In this document: in pieces, positions 8,287 through 15,421 of the stretch | Numbering within the stretch: position 1 is the first letter of the stretch | Layout: each line of letters starts with the position of its first letter | Assembly: GCA_964570935.1 (NCBI GenBank) | Contig: CAZMZP010000096.1 | Span: 1-31,316 of the forward strand | Direction: 5' to 3' | Source of the DNA: JAFGJU01 sp964570935 | GTDB taxonomy: Bacteria > Eisenbacteria > RBG-16-71-46 > JAFGJU01 | Length of the DNA stretch: 31,316 bases | Notes under the pieces: generated by a model | Database searches by the model: none | Seen by the model: only the letters and a program-made list of their open reading frames with translations | Told to the model about the DNA's origin: nothing | Translations under genes and position numbers: made by a program

Positions 8287-8314
8287 AGTATACCACATCC
8301 AGGCGCGAAAGCAA
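8287..8314 (-). promoter_or_regulatory. Promoter for tRNA-Leu and probably the tig-clpP-clpX-lon unit
   Basis: On the minus strand TTGCTT (8309-8314) and TATACT (8287-8292) are 16 bases apart. Predicted transcription starts near 8280, about 14 bases before the tRNA 5' end. This is the best -10 in the region. Confidence 0.65.
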
Positions 8315-8410
8315 CTGCCCAAGCCTGCCGGCATTCCTACCCTAACGTATTGTCATACATCTGGTTAGGGCGCCATCCCGTTCTGACCAGTGCTGTACGG
8401 CCGGTCAGAC

Positions 8411-8451
8411 CGTCAAGTAAAGGCGGGCAGCCGAAAGCTCGGTTGCCCGCC
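8411..8451 (-). terminator. Intrinsic terminator after the Sec-thioredoxin gene
   Basis: A 13-bp stem (8422-8434 with 8439-8451, one G-T pair) closes a four-base loop and is followed on the minus strand by TTTACTT. It lies 75 bases past the stop of the thioredoxin-domain gene and ends that minus-strand run of genes. Confidence 0.75.
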
Positions 8452-8525
8452 CGAAGACTCATGGGAAAGGTCGTGAGGCCCGGCGGTCTGCCTGAGCCGG
8501 CCGAAGCCGCCGTCACCCCCGCCTC

Positions 8526-9809
8526 CTACGCAGGTCCCCCTACCAGGCTCTGGATCTCTTTCTCCAGAACCGTCTCCATGCCGGGGTAGTAGCCCACGTG
8601 CTTGAACACTATCATGCCGTCCGCGTTTATCATGAACGTGGTCGGAGTGCCCCTTATCTTGTAAAGCTCCTTCGCGACCTTCTTGTTGTCCAGAAGAACG
8701 CCGAAAGTGACTCCCGTCTTTTCTATTACCTTGAGCGTCCGATCCTTCTGGTTCGACGCGTCCACCGCTACGACCATGAACTCCTCGGGGGAGAATTTCT
8801 TGGAAAGCTCCTCGAGTCGCGGAAACTCCGCGACACACGGCCTTCACGTGGGGCTCATGAAATTGAGCATCACCACCATGCCCTTGTGCTTCGAGAGACT
8901 CTGCTCCTTCCCGTCCGTGCCGGTCAGGGTGAAGTCGGGCGCCGCGGTCATTTTCCTCTCTCTCAGGGCCTTGATGTCGGCTTCGAGCGACTCGGGCGCG
9001 CGCTTGGTCACGGCGTACAGGCTGTCCAGCTCCGCCCTGGCCTCCGCGAACTCGCCCGCGGACATCATCTCGAGGTACGTCGTGATTGCGCCTTCTGCGT
9101 CTTTCGCGGCGACCTGGGCCTTTCCGAGGTGGGTCAGCACCGTCTCGTCCACGTCTTCGCCCGCGAGCTTCTTGGCCTGCGTCAGCGCCTCCACCGCCTT
9201 GGCCGCGTCACCCGCCAGGAAATGAACCCAGCCCAGGCTGTCGTATGCGTACGACTTGTCCATGTCTTCCTTGGACAGGTCGACGGCCTTCTGGCAGAGC
9301 TCCACTGCCAGGTCCAGGTGCTCGCCCGACTCGGCCAGCTCGTAGCCCATCTCGTTGTATATGCCGCCGTCCGTGATGGCCGCGGCCATCGCCTCGCGCG
9401 TTATTGCCACGACGCTGTCGCGAGCTCCGGTCGCCATCCAGAAACTCATGAGAGCCGGGTAAAGCGGCGCCTTGCCGTCGGCCGGCTCCTCGGACGCAAG
9501 CACGCCGCGCGCGTACGCAACTGCTTTAACTGTGTCGGCGACGTCGTCAAGGTAAGTCGTGAAGATGTTGGCGTAGGCGTAGCCCCTGTACTGGCTCTTG
9601 GGGAATTTGTCCAGGAAGTGCTCCATGTTGGCGATCCGCTTCGCCGGGTCCGTCTCGTCGCGGTAGGCCCTGTACGCCTCCAGCTCCTGCTTCGCGGCGC
9701 GCTCGGCGCGGCGCTCGGCCGAACCGGGGAGCCTCAACACTCCGACGATGACGACAACGGCGATGATGACCAGGAGAATCCACATCCAAGTCTTGGTTCT
9801 GGCTGTCAA
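8526..9809 (-). CDS. Predicted selenoprotein: membrane-anchored TPR-like protein with TlpA/thioredoxin UxxC domain
   Basis: The frame is interrupted once, by TGA at 8844-8846. Read through as selenocysteine it gives 427 residues. An N-terminal membrane anchor spans about 8-25. An Ala-rich helical TPR-like region spans about 40-280. A TlpA/AhpC-type thioredoxin domain begins at Ala-Pro-Asp-Phe (about 290). The TGA falls at residue 322 in Asn-Phe-Met-Ser-Pro-Thr-U-Arg-Pro-Cys-Val-Ala-Glu-Phe-Pro, exactly the first cysteine of the TlpA Cys-x-x-Cys; the resolving Cys325 is present. The fold then continues with a Val-Val-Ala-Val-Asp strand and the cis-Pro389 of Gly-Thr-Pro-Thr-Thr-Phe. A SECIS-like hairpin follows the TGA. 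Start: the TTG at 9809 is eight bases from AAAGGAG; the ATG at 9815 or GTG at 9818 would be too close. Probable role: extracytoplasmic thiol-disulfide or peroxide reduction. The alternative is a pseudogene split by a nonsense mutation. Confidence 0.82.
8816..8846 (-). promoter_or_regulatory. Candidate bacterial SECIS element with its UGA
   Basis: On the minus strand the TGA (8844-8846) is followed after nine bases by a perfect 8-bp stem: GTCGCGGA (8827-8834) pairs with TCCGCGAC (8816-8823) around the loop GTT (8824-8826). The loop lies 17 bases after the TGA and begins with G. This fits the known bacterial SECIS rules of short UGA-to-loop distance and a G at the start of the apical loop. A lower GAAGG/CTTTC pairing (8841-8845 with 8803-8807) is also possible. 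Confidence 0.72.
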
Positions 9810-9887
9810 GTGCATCACTCCTTTCGCTGGGGTTTGGAGGCGGCTTCAAACTGATGAAAGCAAGACTGTCACTGTCACATCACTCTA

Positions 9888-11165
9888 CTAACAAACCTTC
9901 TCCCTGGCAAGCCCCCTCGAGAAATGCCGTATGAAGACCACGGTCAGTATGACGACGAGTCCCACCACGGTGAGCGTGTCGGCCTTGTTCAGATTCTCCG
10001 CCACCAGTCCCACGAGCACGCTGGCTACCAGAAACCCGCCGTTCATGAGAGTGTCGCGCGCGCTGAACACCCTCCCCCGGAACTGCTCGGGCACGGTCTT
10101 CTGGAGCATGGCGTCCAGGCATATGAACACCGGGGAGAGCGCCGCTCCCGCCGCCCCAGCCCAGACGTTCATGAGCGGCAGGCTCTTCATCCTTGCGAAC
10201 GCCATGATGCACAGGGCGAACGCCACCATGCCGCCCAGCACAATGCGGCGCTCGGTCGTCTTGTGGCCGAACCTCCCGGTGAGGACGGAGCCGACTATCA
10301 TCCCGACTCCCACGGAGCCAATGAGCGTGCCCAGTCCTTCCATGCCCTTATTGAGCACTTCCTTGACCAGCACGATCACGAGCACGTAGATACTGGCCCC
10401 GGCCACAGCCAGCGTGAGACTGCACGAGAACCCGAACACTGTCCATTTGTGGCTGAACGCGAACTTGAGTCCCTCCCAGACGTCCACGAACAATCGCTTG
10501 GATTCTCTGACGAGTGTGTTGAGACCCCGCTTCGGCCGCGGGACCTCCGCGGCCGCCGCTTCCAGCTCCGGTTTCGGCGCAGGCCTGTACGTGACGAGGA
10601 GCAGCATCATGGCCGAGAAGAAATAGGACGCCGAATCCAGATAGAAGCTGACCCTCCAGCCGAAGTACCCCACTATCATCCCCCCCAGCACCGCGCCGAC
10701 AACCGTCGACGCCCTGGCGCTGAAGTTCGAGATCGAGCCCGCCATCAGGATCTTTCGTTTCGCGATGACGCTCGGCACCAGGGCGTTCCTGGCGGGCGAA
10801 TAGAAGAGTCCGGCGGAGAACACCAGGAACACGACGCTGAACACGACTTGCTGCTGAGGGAGGAACGGTATCAGGAGCACCAGGGCTCCGCGCATGAGGT
10901 CACAGAAGAAGAGAACCTTCTTCTTGTTCCACCTGTCTATGAACACGCCCGAGATGGGGCCGAATATGAGCCCGGGCACTGTCACGAATATCATCAGCTT
11001 GGAGAACTTGAACGTGGAGCCGGGCATGAGCTCCGACACGAGCGCGATGAGGGCCATGTGATTCAGCCTGTCGCCGAACTGAGAGACAGTCTGGCCTATG
11101 CTGAGCGCGAGGAAGCTCCTCACGCGCAGCACGCTCGAGAGGCTGACTCTTTTTTGCTGTGCCAA
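9888..11165 (-). CDS. Major facilitator superfamily permease (MFS_3/enterobactin-exporter-like)
   Basis: A 425-residue integral membrane protein with about 12 hydrophobic segments split by a charged cytoplasmic loop (about 195-230), the layout of the 12-helix MFS. The loop after the second helix reads Gly-Val-Phe-Ile-Asp-Arg-Trp-Asn-Lys-Lys-Lys, the MFS motif A region. The pattern Phe-Gly-Asp-Arg-Leu near residue 30 is typical of the MFS_3 drug/siderophore exporter group. The start is a TTG at 11165, ten bases after GGGAG. It ends 78 bases before the Sec-thioredoxin gene with no terminator between, so the two may be co-transcribed. The substrate is unknown; export of a small molecule is inferred from family resemblance only. 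Confidence 0.85.
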   Translation of the reverse strand: MAQQKRVSLSSVLRVRSFLALSIGQTVSQFGDRLNHMALIALVSELMPGSTFKFSKLMIFVTVPGLIFGPISGVFIDRWNKKKVLFFCDLMRGALVLLIPFLPQQQVVFSVVFLVFSAGLFYSPARNALVPSVIAKRKILMAGSISNFSARASTVVGAVLGGMIVGYFGWRVSFYLDSASYFFSAMMLLLVTYRPAPKPELEAAAAEVPRPKRGLNTLVRESKRLFVDVWEGLKFAFSHKWTVFGFSCSLTLAVAGASIYVLVIVLVKEVLNKGMEGLGTLIGSVGVGMIVGSVLTGRFGHKTTERRIVLGGMVAFALCIMAFARMKSLPLMNVWAGAAGAALSPVFICLDAMLQKTVPEQFRGRVFSARDTLMNGGFLVASVLVGLVAENLNKADTLTVVGLVVILTVVFIRHFSRGLAREKVC

Positions 11166-11202
11166 GCTGGATGTTCTCCCGGCTTGTCCGTGGTTCGCCT
11201 GC

Positions 11203-11230
11203 CCGCGCAGACCGGCGAGTGATTCCGCTC
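11203..11230. repeat. 28-bp intergenic direct repeat, copy 1
   Basis: The first of two copies that differ at one base (T here, G in copy 2), between the Ycf48-like lipoprotein gene and the MFS gene. Each copy contains a CCGG-x-GAG dyad-like core. Confidence 0.8.
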
Positions 11231-11251
11231 ACCGGCGCGGACGGCGCATGG

Positions 11252-11279
11252 CCGCGCAGACCGGCGAGTGATGCCGCTC
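11252..11279. repeat. 28-bp intergenic direct repeat, copy 2
   Basis: Second copy, 49 bases from the first measured start to start, ending 10 bases past the stop of the lipoprotein gene. The pair could be a small REP-like element or a duplicated regulatory site. Confidence 0.8.
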
Positions 11280-11289
11280 GTCCGCGCGA

Positions 11290-12522
11290 CTACCTGTAGA
11301 CCAGGAGGCCTCCTTCACCGCCGGCCCAGCCGTTCGGCGACGCTTCCACCGCGTCCACGGCGAAGAGGGCCTGCGACGTCTGATCGAAGGTGTACCAGGT
11401 CAGGCCAGAGTCGGAGCTCCTGAGAATGGTTCCCCATCCGCCGTATTCTCCGCCAACGGCCCAGACGTCGACGCTGCTCCATGAGGCAAGAGAACGCAGG
11501 GCGACGGACGAGAAGTGACCGACCGCGCTCCAGGACAGTCCTCCGTCAGTGGACCGGGCTACCAGTCCGTCGTCACCGACGCAAAGACCGAGGGAGGCGG
11601 ACAGGAAGAGCACGTCTCTGAGGCAGGAGTTGGAGACCGTCGGCCTCTGCGACCAGGTCTGACCGCCGTTCGAAGTACGCAGTATGACCTGGCCCTCTCC
11701 GGGAACGAACCCGCCGACCGCCCAACCGAGAGACGTGTTGAGGAAAAAGACGGCGCTCAGCGCCTTCGTCGTGCCGCTGACTTGAGGCGTCCAGCTGAGT
11801 CCGCCGTCGCTGGAACCCAGAATCTTTCCGGAATCGCCAACCGCCCAGCCGTTCATGATGTCCACAAAACATATGTCGTGGAGGTCGGCCGTCGTCCGGC
11901 TGGGAAGCGAGTCCCAGGTTTCGCCGTAGTCGTTGCTCCAGACGATGCGGCCGTTCTCGCCGCAGGCGAACGCCCTCCACTGGGTGGGAAAGCTCACTCC
12001 GGCGAGATCCTCGGTGAACCCGCTCGATCTTTGCAGCCAGGTGGCGCCGTCCGACGTCCTGTACACGACTCCGTTTTCTCCGACAGCGCACCCGTACGAC
12101 AGCGAGGCGAAGCTGACCGCGAAGACGCTCGACGCGACGTCAGGCACCTGCAGCCACCCCAGCGTGCCCGGAAGGGCCTCGAGCCGAACGCTCAGGCCGA
12201 CCGTCCCGGCCTCGCTAACGCTGAAGCTCAGCGTCGAGTCGCGGTAACCGGCCAGTACGAGAGTTATCCTGTGTTCCCCGGGCCTGACGTACAGAGTGTC
12301 GGGTGTGAGCAGGTTTGTGTTCGTGTCGTCCAGGTATATCCGTGCCCTTCCGGGAAGCGATTCAATCGAGACCGCGCCTTTTTCCGGGGCGGTGACGGCC
12401 TCGCCGCCGCAGCCCGCGAGCAGGGCCGTCAGGGCGGCCGCGGAAAGGACGCAGACCAACAGGGACGCGGGCAGGCCCGCCAAAGCTGAACACGGAATCC
12501 GGACTCGAAGTTTGCTCTTCAT
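11290..12522 (-). CDS. Lipoprotein with PEGA domain and Ycf48/BNR-type beta-propeller
   Basis: 410 residues. The N-terminus carries positive charges, a hydrophobic stretch and a lipobox Leu-Leu-Ala-Gly-Cys with lipidated Cys38. Residues about 49-113 form a PEGA-like beta domain (Val-Ser-Ile-Glu-Ser-Leu-Pro-Gly-Arg-Ala, later Pro-Gly-Glu-His-Arg-Ile). From about 120 there are some six blades, each with Gly-Trp-Ala-Val-Gly-x-x-Gly-x-Ile followed by Ser-x-Asp-Gly-Gly-x-Ser-Trp, the BNR/photosystem II stability factor Ycf48-like pattern. Such proteins are not photosynthetic here; in heterotrophs they are surface or periplasmic proteins of uncertain role. AAAGGAG lies 12 bases upstream of the ATG. 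It lies in the minus-strand run between the enoyl-CoA hydratase and MFS genes. Confidence 0.87.
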   Translation of the reverse strand: MKSKLRVRIPCSALAGLPASLLVCVLSAAALTALLAGCGGEAVTAPEKGAVSIESLPGRARIYLDDTNTNLLTPDTLYVRPGEHRITLVLAGYRDSTLSFSVSEAGTVGLSVRLEALPGTLGWLQVPDVASSVFAVSFASLSYGCAVGENGVVYRTSDGATWLQRSSGFTEDLAGVSFPTQWRAFACGENGRIVWSNDYGETWDSLPSRTTADLHDICFVDIMNGWAVGDSGKILGSSDGGLSWTPQVSGTTKALSAVFFLNTSLGWAVGGFVPGEGQVILRTSNGGQTWSQRPTVSNSCLRDVLFLSASLGLCVGDDGLVARSTDGGLSWSAVGHFSSVALRSLASWSSVDVWAVGGEYGGWGTILRSSDSGLTWYTFDQTSQALFAVDAVEASPNGWAGGEGGLLVYR

Positions 12523-12599
12523 GCTGTGACCGCACTCCTTTGGGCTGGCCGTTGCGCGACAGGCCGGCGCGGCGCCGCCTGCCCAGGCCGCTCTCGGGC

Positions 12600-13382
12600 C
12601 TACTTGCCCTGGAACCTGGCTTCTCTCTTCTCCAGGAACGCCTTCACGCCTTCCTTCATGTCTTCGGTCGCGAAGCAGAGGCCGAAGAAGTTGGCCTCGA
12701 CCTCACAGCCCTCGTCTATCGAACCCTGGAGCCCTTCGTCCACGGCTTCCATCGCGTAACGGATCGCGAGGGCGCCCTTGGACAGGAATACCTTCGCCAT
12801 CTCCTCGCAAACGCGCATCAGGTCCTGCGGCGGAGTGACCTTGTTGACGAGCCCGATGCCGGCCGCTTCGCGCGCGTCCACGAACCTGCCGGACAGGATG
12901 AGCTCCAGCGCCATGGCCTTCCCCACGGTTCTGGCAAGCCTCTGTGTCCCGCCGTATCCGGGGATGAGGCCGAGGTTGAGCTCCGGCTGGCCGAGTTTCG
13001 CGTTCTCGGAGGCAACACGCATGGTGCAGGCCATGGCCAGCTCGCAGCCGCCGCCCAGCGCGAACCCGTTGACCGCCGCGATGGAAGGCTTTCCGAGCTT
13101 CTCTATCAGACGGAACACGTGCTGACCGGACTGGGCGAACCGGCGCGCGGCGTCCGGCGAGAGCTCCGAGAATTCCCTGATGTCGGCGCCCGCCACAAAG
13201 GCCTTCTCGCCGCTGCCGGTGACTATCATCACACCCACGGAATCGTCGTGCCTGACGTCCAGCACGGCGCGTCTCAGCTCGTCCATCGTGGCGACGTTGA
13301 GCGCGTTCAGCACCTTGGGCCTGTTGATCGTGACTGTCGCAATGCCTTCCTTCTTCTCGACCAGGATGTTCTCGTAAGCCAT
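12600..13382 (-). CDS. Enoyl-CoA hydratase/crotonase family protein
   Basis: 260 residues, the standard crotonase length. It probably hydrates 2-enoyl-CoA to 3-hydroxyacyl-CoA in beta-oxidation or butyrate-type metabolism. The oxyanion-hole segments Ala-Gly-Ala-Asp-Ile (about 64-68) and Ala-Leu-Gly-Gly-Gly-Cys-Glu-Leu (108-115) are present. Both catalytic glutamates of true hydratases are there: Glu114 and Glu134 (in Gly-Gln-Pro-Glu). The CoA-binding Gly-Tyr-Gly-Gly-Thr-Gln-Arg follows at 142-148. The frame is open far upstream, but the ATG at 13382 has AAGGAGG five bases before it and begins the conserved N-terminus. It lies near the ETF genes, which fits acyl-CoA metabolism; the exact chain length is unknown. 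Confidence 0.93.
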   Translation of the reverse strand: MAYENILVEKKEGIATVTINRPKVLNALNVATMDELRRAVLDVRHDDSVGVMIVTGSGEKAFVAGADIREFSELSPDAARRFAQSGQHVFRLIEKLGKPSIAAVNGFALGGGCELAMACTMRVASENAKLGQPELNLGLIPGYGGTQRLARTVGKAMALELILSGRFVDAREAAGIGLVNKVTPPQDLMRVCEEMAKVFLSKGALAIRYAMEAVDEGLQGSIDEGCEVEANFFGLCFATEDMKEGVKAFLEKREARFQGK

Positions 13383-13486
13383 GCGTTCCTCCTTGAGCCA
13401 AAACGTGTCAGTCGGGCCCCGGGCCCGTTCGCGTGTCTCCCGTTGCCGTCGGCCGGGCCGGATACAACCCGGTGTCCGACCCGCGC

Positions 13487-13825
13487 TCAGCAGGTCAGGT
13501 GAAGAGCGGCGACGACGCGCTTCTTCTTGGACAATTCGTTGTATTTCTGGCAAGCCTTGCGCGTGTTCGCCACGACGAGCTGGATTCCGGCGGTCTCGAA
13601 CACCTGCTTCGTGCGGGACAGCACCTCCAGGAAACCCGAATACCCGATTCCAACTATGACTACCTCGGGTTTGGCGCCAATTATCTCCTTCACGTCCTCC
13701 GCGGCAAGCTTGTGCCCTTCCTTGCGCCACCACTTGTCATCGATCCTGTCCGGGTAGATGATGACGTCGGAAGTGTAACTCTTCCCGTCGATGATGACCT
13801 CTCCGAACTCGTACGAATCAACCAT
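13487..13825 (-). CDS. Mth938-like (DUF498/NDUFAF3 family) protein
   Basis: A 112-residue single-domain cytoplasmic protein. The N-terminal strand region Tyr-Glu-Phe-Gly-Glu-Val-Ile-Ile-Asp-Gly-Lys-Ser-Tyr, the Asp-Val-Ile-Ile-Tyr-Pro-Asp segment and Trp-Trp-Arg-Lys-Glu-Gly-His are typical of this family. So is the central Pro-Glu-Val-Val-Ile-Val-Gly-Ile-Gly-Tyr-Ser-Gly. The biochemical function is not established in bacteria; eukaryotic NDUFAF3 assists complex I assembly. A complex I operon is present in this window but about 10 kb away, so no link can be claimed. GGAGGAGG lies six bases upstream of the ATG. Confidence 0.85.
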   Translation of the reverse strand: MVDSYEFGEVIIDGKSYTSDVIIYPDRIDDKWWRKEGHKLAAEDVKEIIGAKPEVVIVGIGYSGFLEVLSRTKQVFETAGIQLVVANTRKACQKYNELSKKKRVVAALHLTC

Positions 13826-13855
13826 CGATTACCTCCTCCTCACTGCAGTTTGCTA

Positions 13856-13891
13856 CCGGACGGCGCGGGTCGCGCTCCACGGCGCCTCCGG
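13856..13891 (-). other. Strong hairpin past the endoQ stop
   Basis: CCGGA-c-GGCGC (13856-13866) pairs with GCGCC-TCCGG (13882-13891): ten base pairs with a single bulge. It starts three bases after the endoQ stop, has no U-tract, and overlaps the gap before the Mth938-like gene. It may attenuate or stabilise the upstream transcript. Confidence 0.35.
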
Positions 13892-13893
13892 GA

Positions 13894-15147
13894 TCAGAAC
13901 AGGGACATCTGCTCGCTGGCCAGGGCCTCCTGGGGTTCCTCGTTCCCCAGCAGCGAGATCTTGCCGAACACCCCGTCGTGGCCCGGAACGATCTTGACCT
14001 TGCCGTCTCTCATACGTTTGATACCTTCCACTATGTTGCATGGAACGTGCCTGGAAAGCTCCTCCGGCGGACAATCCAGCAGCACGTTGAACTCGCTTCC
14101 CAATGCCTTCACGATCCTCATGTACTCACGCTCGACTGACGCCGCCGAAGGAGCGACACCCAGGGCCTCAGCCACTATCTCCTCGAGGGGGATGACGTGC
14201 CGGAAAGGGATCGCCGTGTCGGGCATCCCGCCGGGTTTCCTGTCGGCCAGCTCCTCTACCCTGTGGCAGACCCCGACCGTCAGTCCCTTCTTGCAGACCG
14301 GGCAGAGTTTCTTGTGTTGTTTGGACTCCTCGGGTGACAGCACGACGCCGCAGTTCCTGTGGCCGTCGTAATGGTACTTGCCTTCCTCCGGAAAGAACTC
14401 GATCGTGAGCAGAAATCTCTTCTTGTCCTTCTTCTTGATGACGTCGCAAATCGCCTTGTACGACATCTCACAATCGAACACGTTGGCCTCGCGTCCGAGC
14501 CGTGACGGCGAGTGGGCGTCCGAATTGGACAGCAGCGTTATGCCGTCCAGCCTCGACAGCCGCCAGTTCATCTGGGGGTCGGATGAAAGGCCGGTCTCGA
14601 TGGCGTAGATGTTCCTCGTCTCTTCCTCGAAACACTCCTCCAGCGAGTCGAAGCCGGAGTTGGCCCCGAAGACGCTGAACCACGGCGTCCAGGCGTGGGC
14701 GGGAATCAGCATGAACGAAGGCGAGATGTCCAGGGCCATCTTCACCAGCTCCTTGGCCGGGAACGTGAAGATGGGCCTGCCGTCGCTGGACAGCTTTCCG
14801 TACCTCTGGAGCTTGGCGTTCAGACGCTCGACGTCCTTCTTGTCCCGGGCGAACAGAAGAGTGTGGACCTTCCTGAGCTTCCCGCCCTGGTGGTAGATGT
14901 TGGAGACTTCACCGGTCAACATGAACCGCGCCGCGGACTGGCTCTTCTTGACCTTGAAGAGGCCTTCCTCGGCGGGCTCCAGCCTGGCGCTCAACTCGGC
15001 GAAGTACGTGGGATGCGTGAAGTCGCCCGTGCCGACCAGCTGGATGCCCTTCAGGGCCGCCCACGTCGCGAGGGCGCCCACTTCCATTTCCTTGCTGGTG
15101 GCGCGGCTGTACCGGGAATGAACGTGCAGGTCTGCAATGAAGCGCAA
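13894..15147 (-). CDS. Endonuclease Q-like DNA repair nuclease (PHP domain) with C-terminal beta-clamp motif
   Basis: 417 residues. The N-terminus Phe-Ile-Ala-Asp-Leu-His-Val-His-Ser-Arg-Tyr-Ser-Arg-Ala-Thr-Ser is the hallmark of the EndoQ/TIGR00375 family. EndoQ enzymes cut 5' of deaminated bases (uracil, hypoxanthine, xanthine) and abasic sites. PHP metal ligands visible are His8, His10, Asp42, Ser-Asp-Ala-His at 209-212 and Gly-His-Asp near 389-391. A four-cysteine zinc-binding module uses Cys266, Cys282, Cys285 and Cys294. The last residues, Gln413-Met-Ser-Leu-Phe417, match the bacterial sliding-clamp-binding consensus. The start is a TTG at 15147, seven bases after GGGGG, and begins exactly at the conserved family N-terminus. 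Its promoter is at 15239-15266, and it may lead the minus-strand gene run to 8526. Confidence 0.9.
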   Translation of the reverse strand: MRFIADLHVHSRYSRATSKEMEVGALATWAALKGIQLVGTGDFTHPTYFAELSARLEPAEEGLFKVKKSQSAARFMLTGEVSNIYHQGGKLRKVHTLLFARDKKDVERLNAKLQRYGKLSSDGRPIFTFPAKELVKMALDISPSFMLIPAHAWTPWFSVFGANSGFDSLEECFEEETRNIYAIETGLSSDPQMNWRLSRLDGITLLSNSDAHSPSRLGREANVFDCEMSYKAICDVIKKKDKKRFLLTIEFFPEEGKYHYDGHRNCGVVLSPEESKQHKKLCPVCKKGLTVGVCHRVEELADRKPGGMPDTAIPFRHVIPLEEIVAEALGVAPSAASVEREYMRIVKALGSEFNVLLDCPPEELSRHVPCNIVEGIKRMRDGKVKIVPGHDGVFGKISLLGNEEPQEALASEQMSLF

Positions 15148-15238
15148 TGCCGGACCCCCATCAATACGTCATTGCGGCAGGAGGGAAACGTCCGCCTTGC
15201 GTCGCGCGGCGTCTCGCCGAGACATTGGGAACACCCGG

Positions 15239-15266
15239 AATATACAGCGGCACGCCCTTTATGCAA
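15239..15266 (-). promoter_or_regulatory. Sigma70-like promoter for endoQ and possibly the genes downstream
   Basis: On the minus strand TTGCAT (15261-15266) and TATATT (15239-15244) are 16 bases apart. Predicted start near 15232 gives a 5' leader of about 85 bases. It sits in the 274-base divergent gap shared with etfB. Confidence 0.6.
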
Positions 15267-15349
15267 GGAAAAAAGAGTGGGTTGCTGTGTGCGGCGCCGG
15301 GACCCTGACGCCGAGGGCACACGCGCGCTCCGCGCCAGGCGCAGGAACC

Positions 15350-15379
15350 TTGACAGCGGGAGCGCGGCAGTGCTAGATT
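15350..15379 (+). promoter_or_regulatory. Promoter of the etfB-etfA operon
   Basis: A perfect TTGACA (15350-15355) and TAGATT (15374-15379) are separated by 18 bases. Predicted start is near 15386, about 36 bases before the etfB GTG. Confidence 0.7.
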
Positions 15380-15421
15380 CGGGGTCTAACGTCGGCCGTT
15401 TCGTTCTCGTCGGAGGAATCT

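Noticed and set aside
8844..9818. A complete 324-residue TPR protein ending at the TGA, with a separate small ORF at 8526-8777
   Set aside because: Both are in the same frame, the stop falls on the first Cys of CxxC, the second ORF lacks its own ribosome binding site and is only the second half of a thioredoxin fold, and a SECIS-like hairpin follows. One selenoprotein gene explains all of this better.
11203..11279. Possible CRISPR remnant from the two 28-bp repeats
   Set aside because: Only two copies, a 21-base spacer, no leader and no cas genes.
12600..13733. A 377-residue version of the enoyl-CoA hydratase starting upstream
   Set aside because: The extra N-terminal part overlaps the Mth938-like gene in another frame and is not crotonase-like; the ATG at 13382 has an ideal ribosome binding site.
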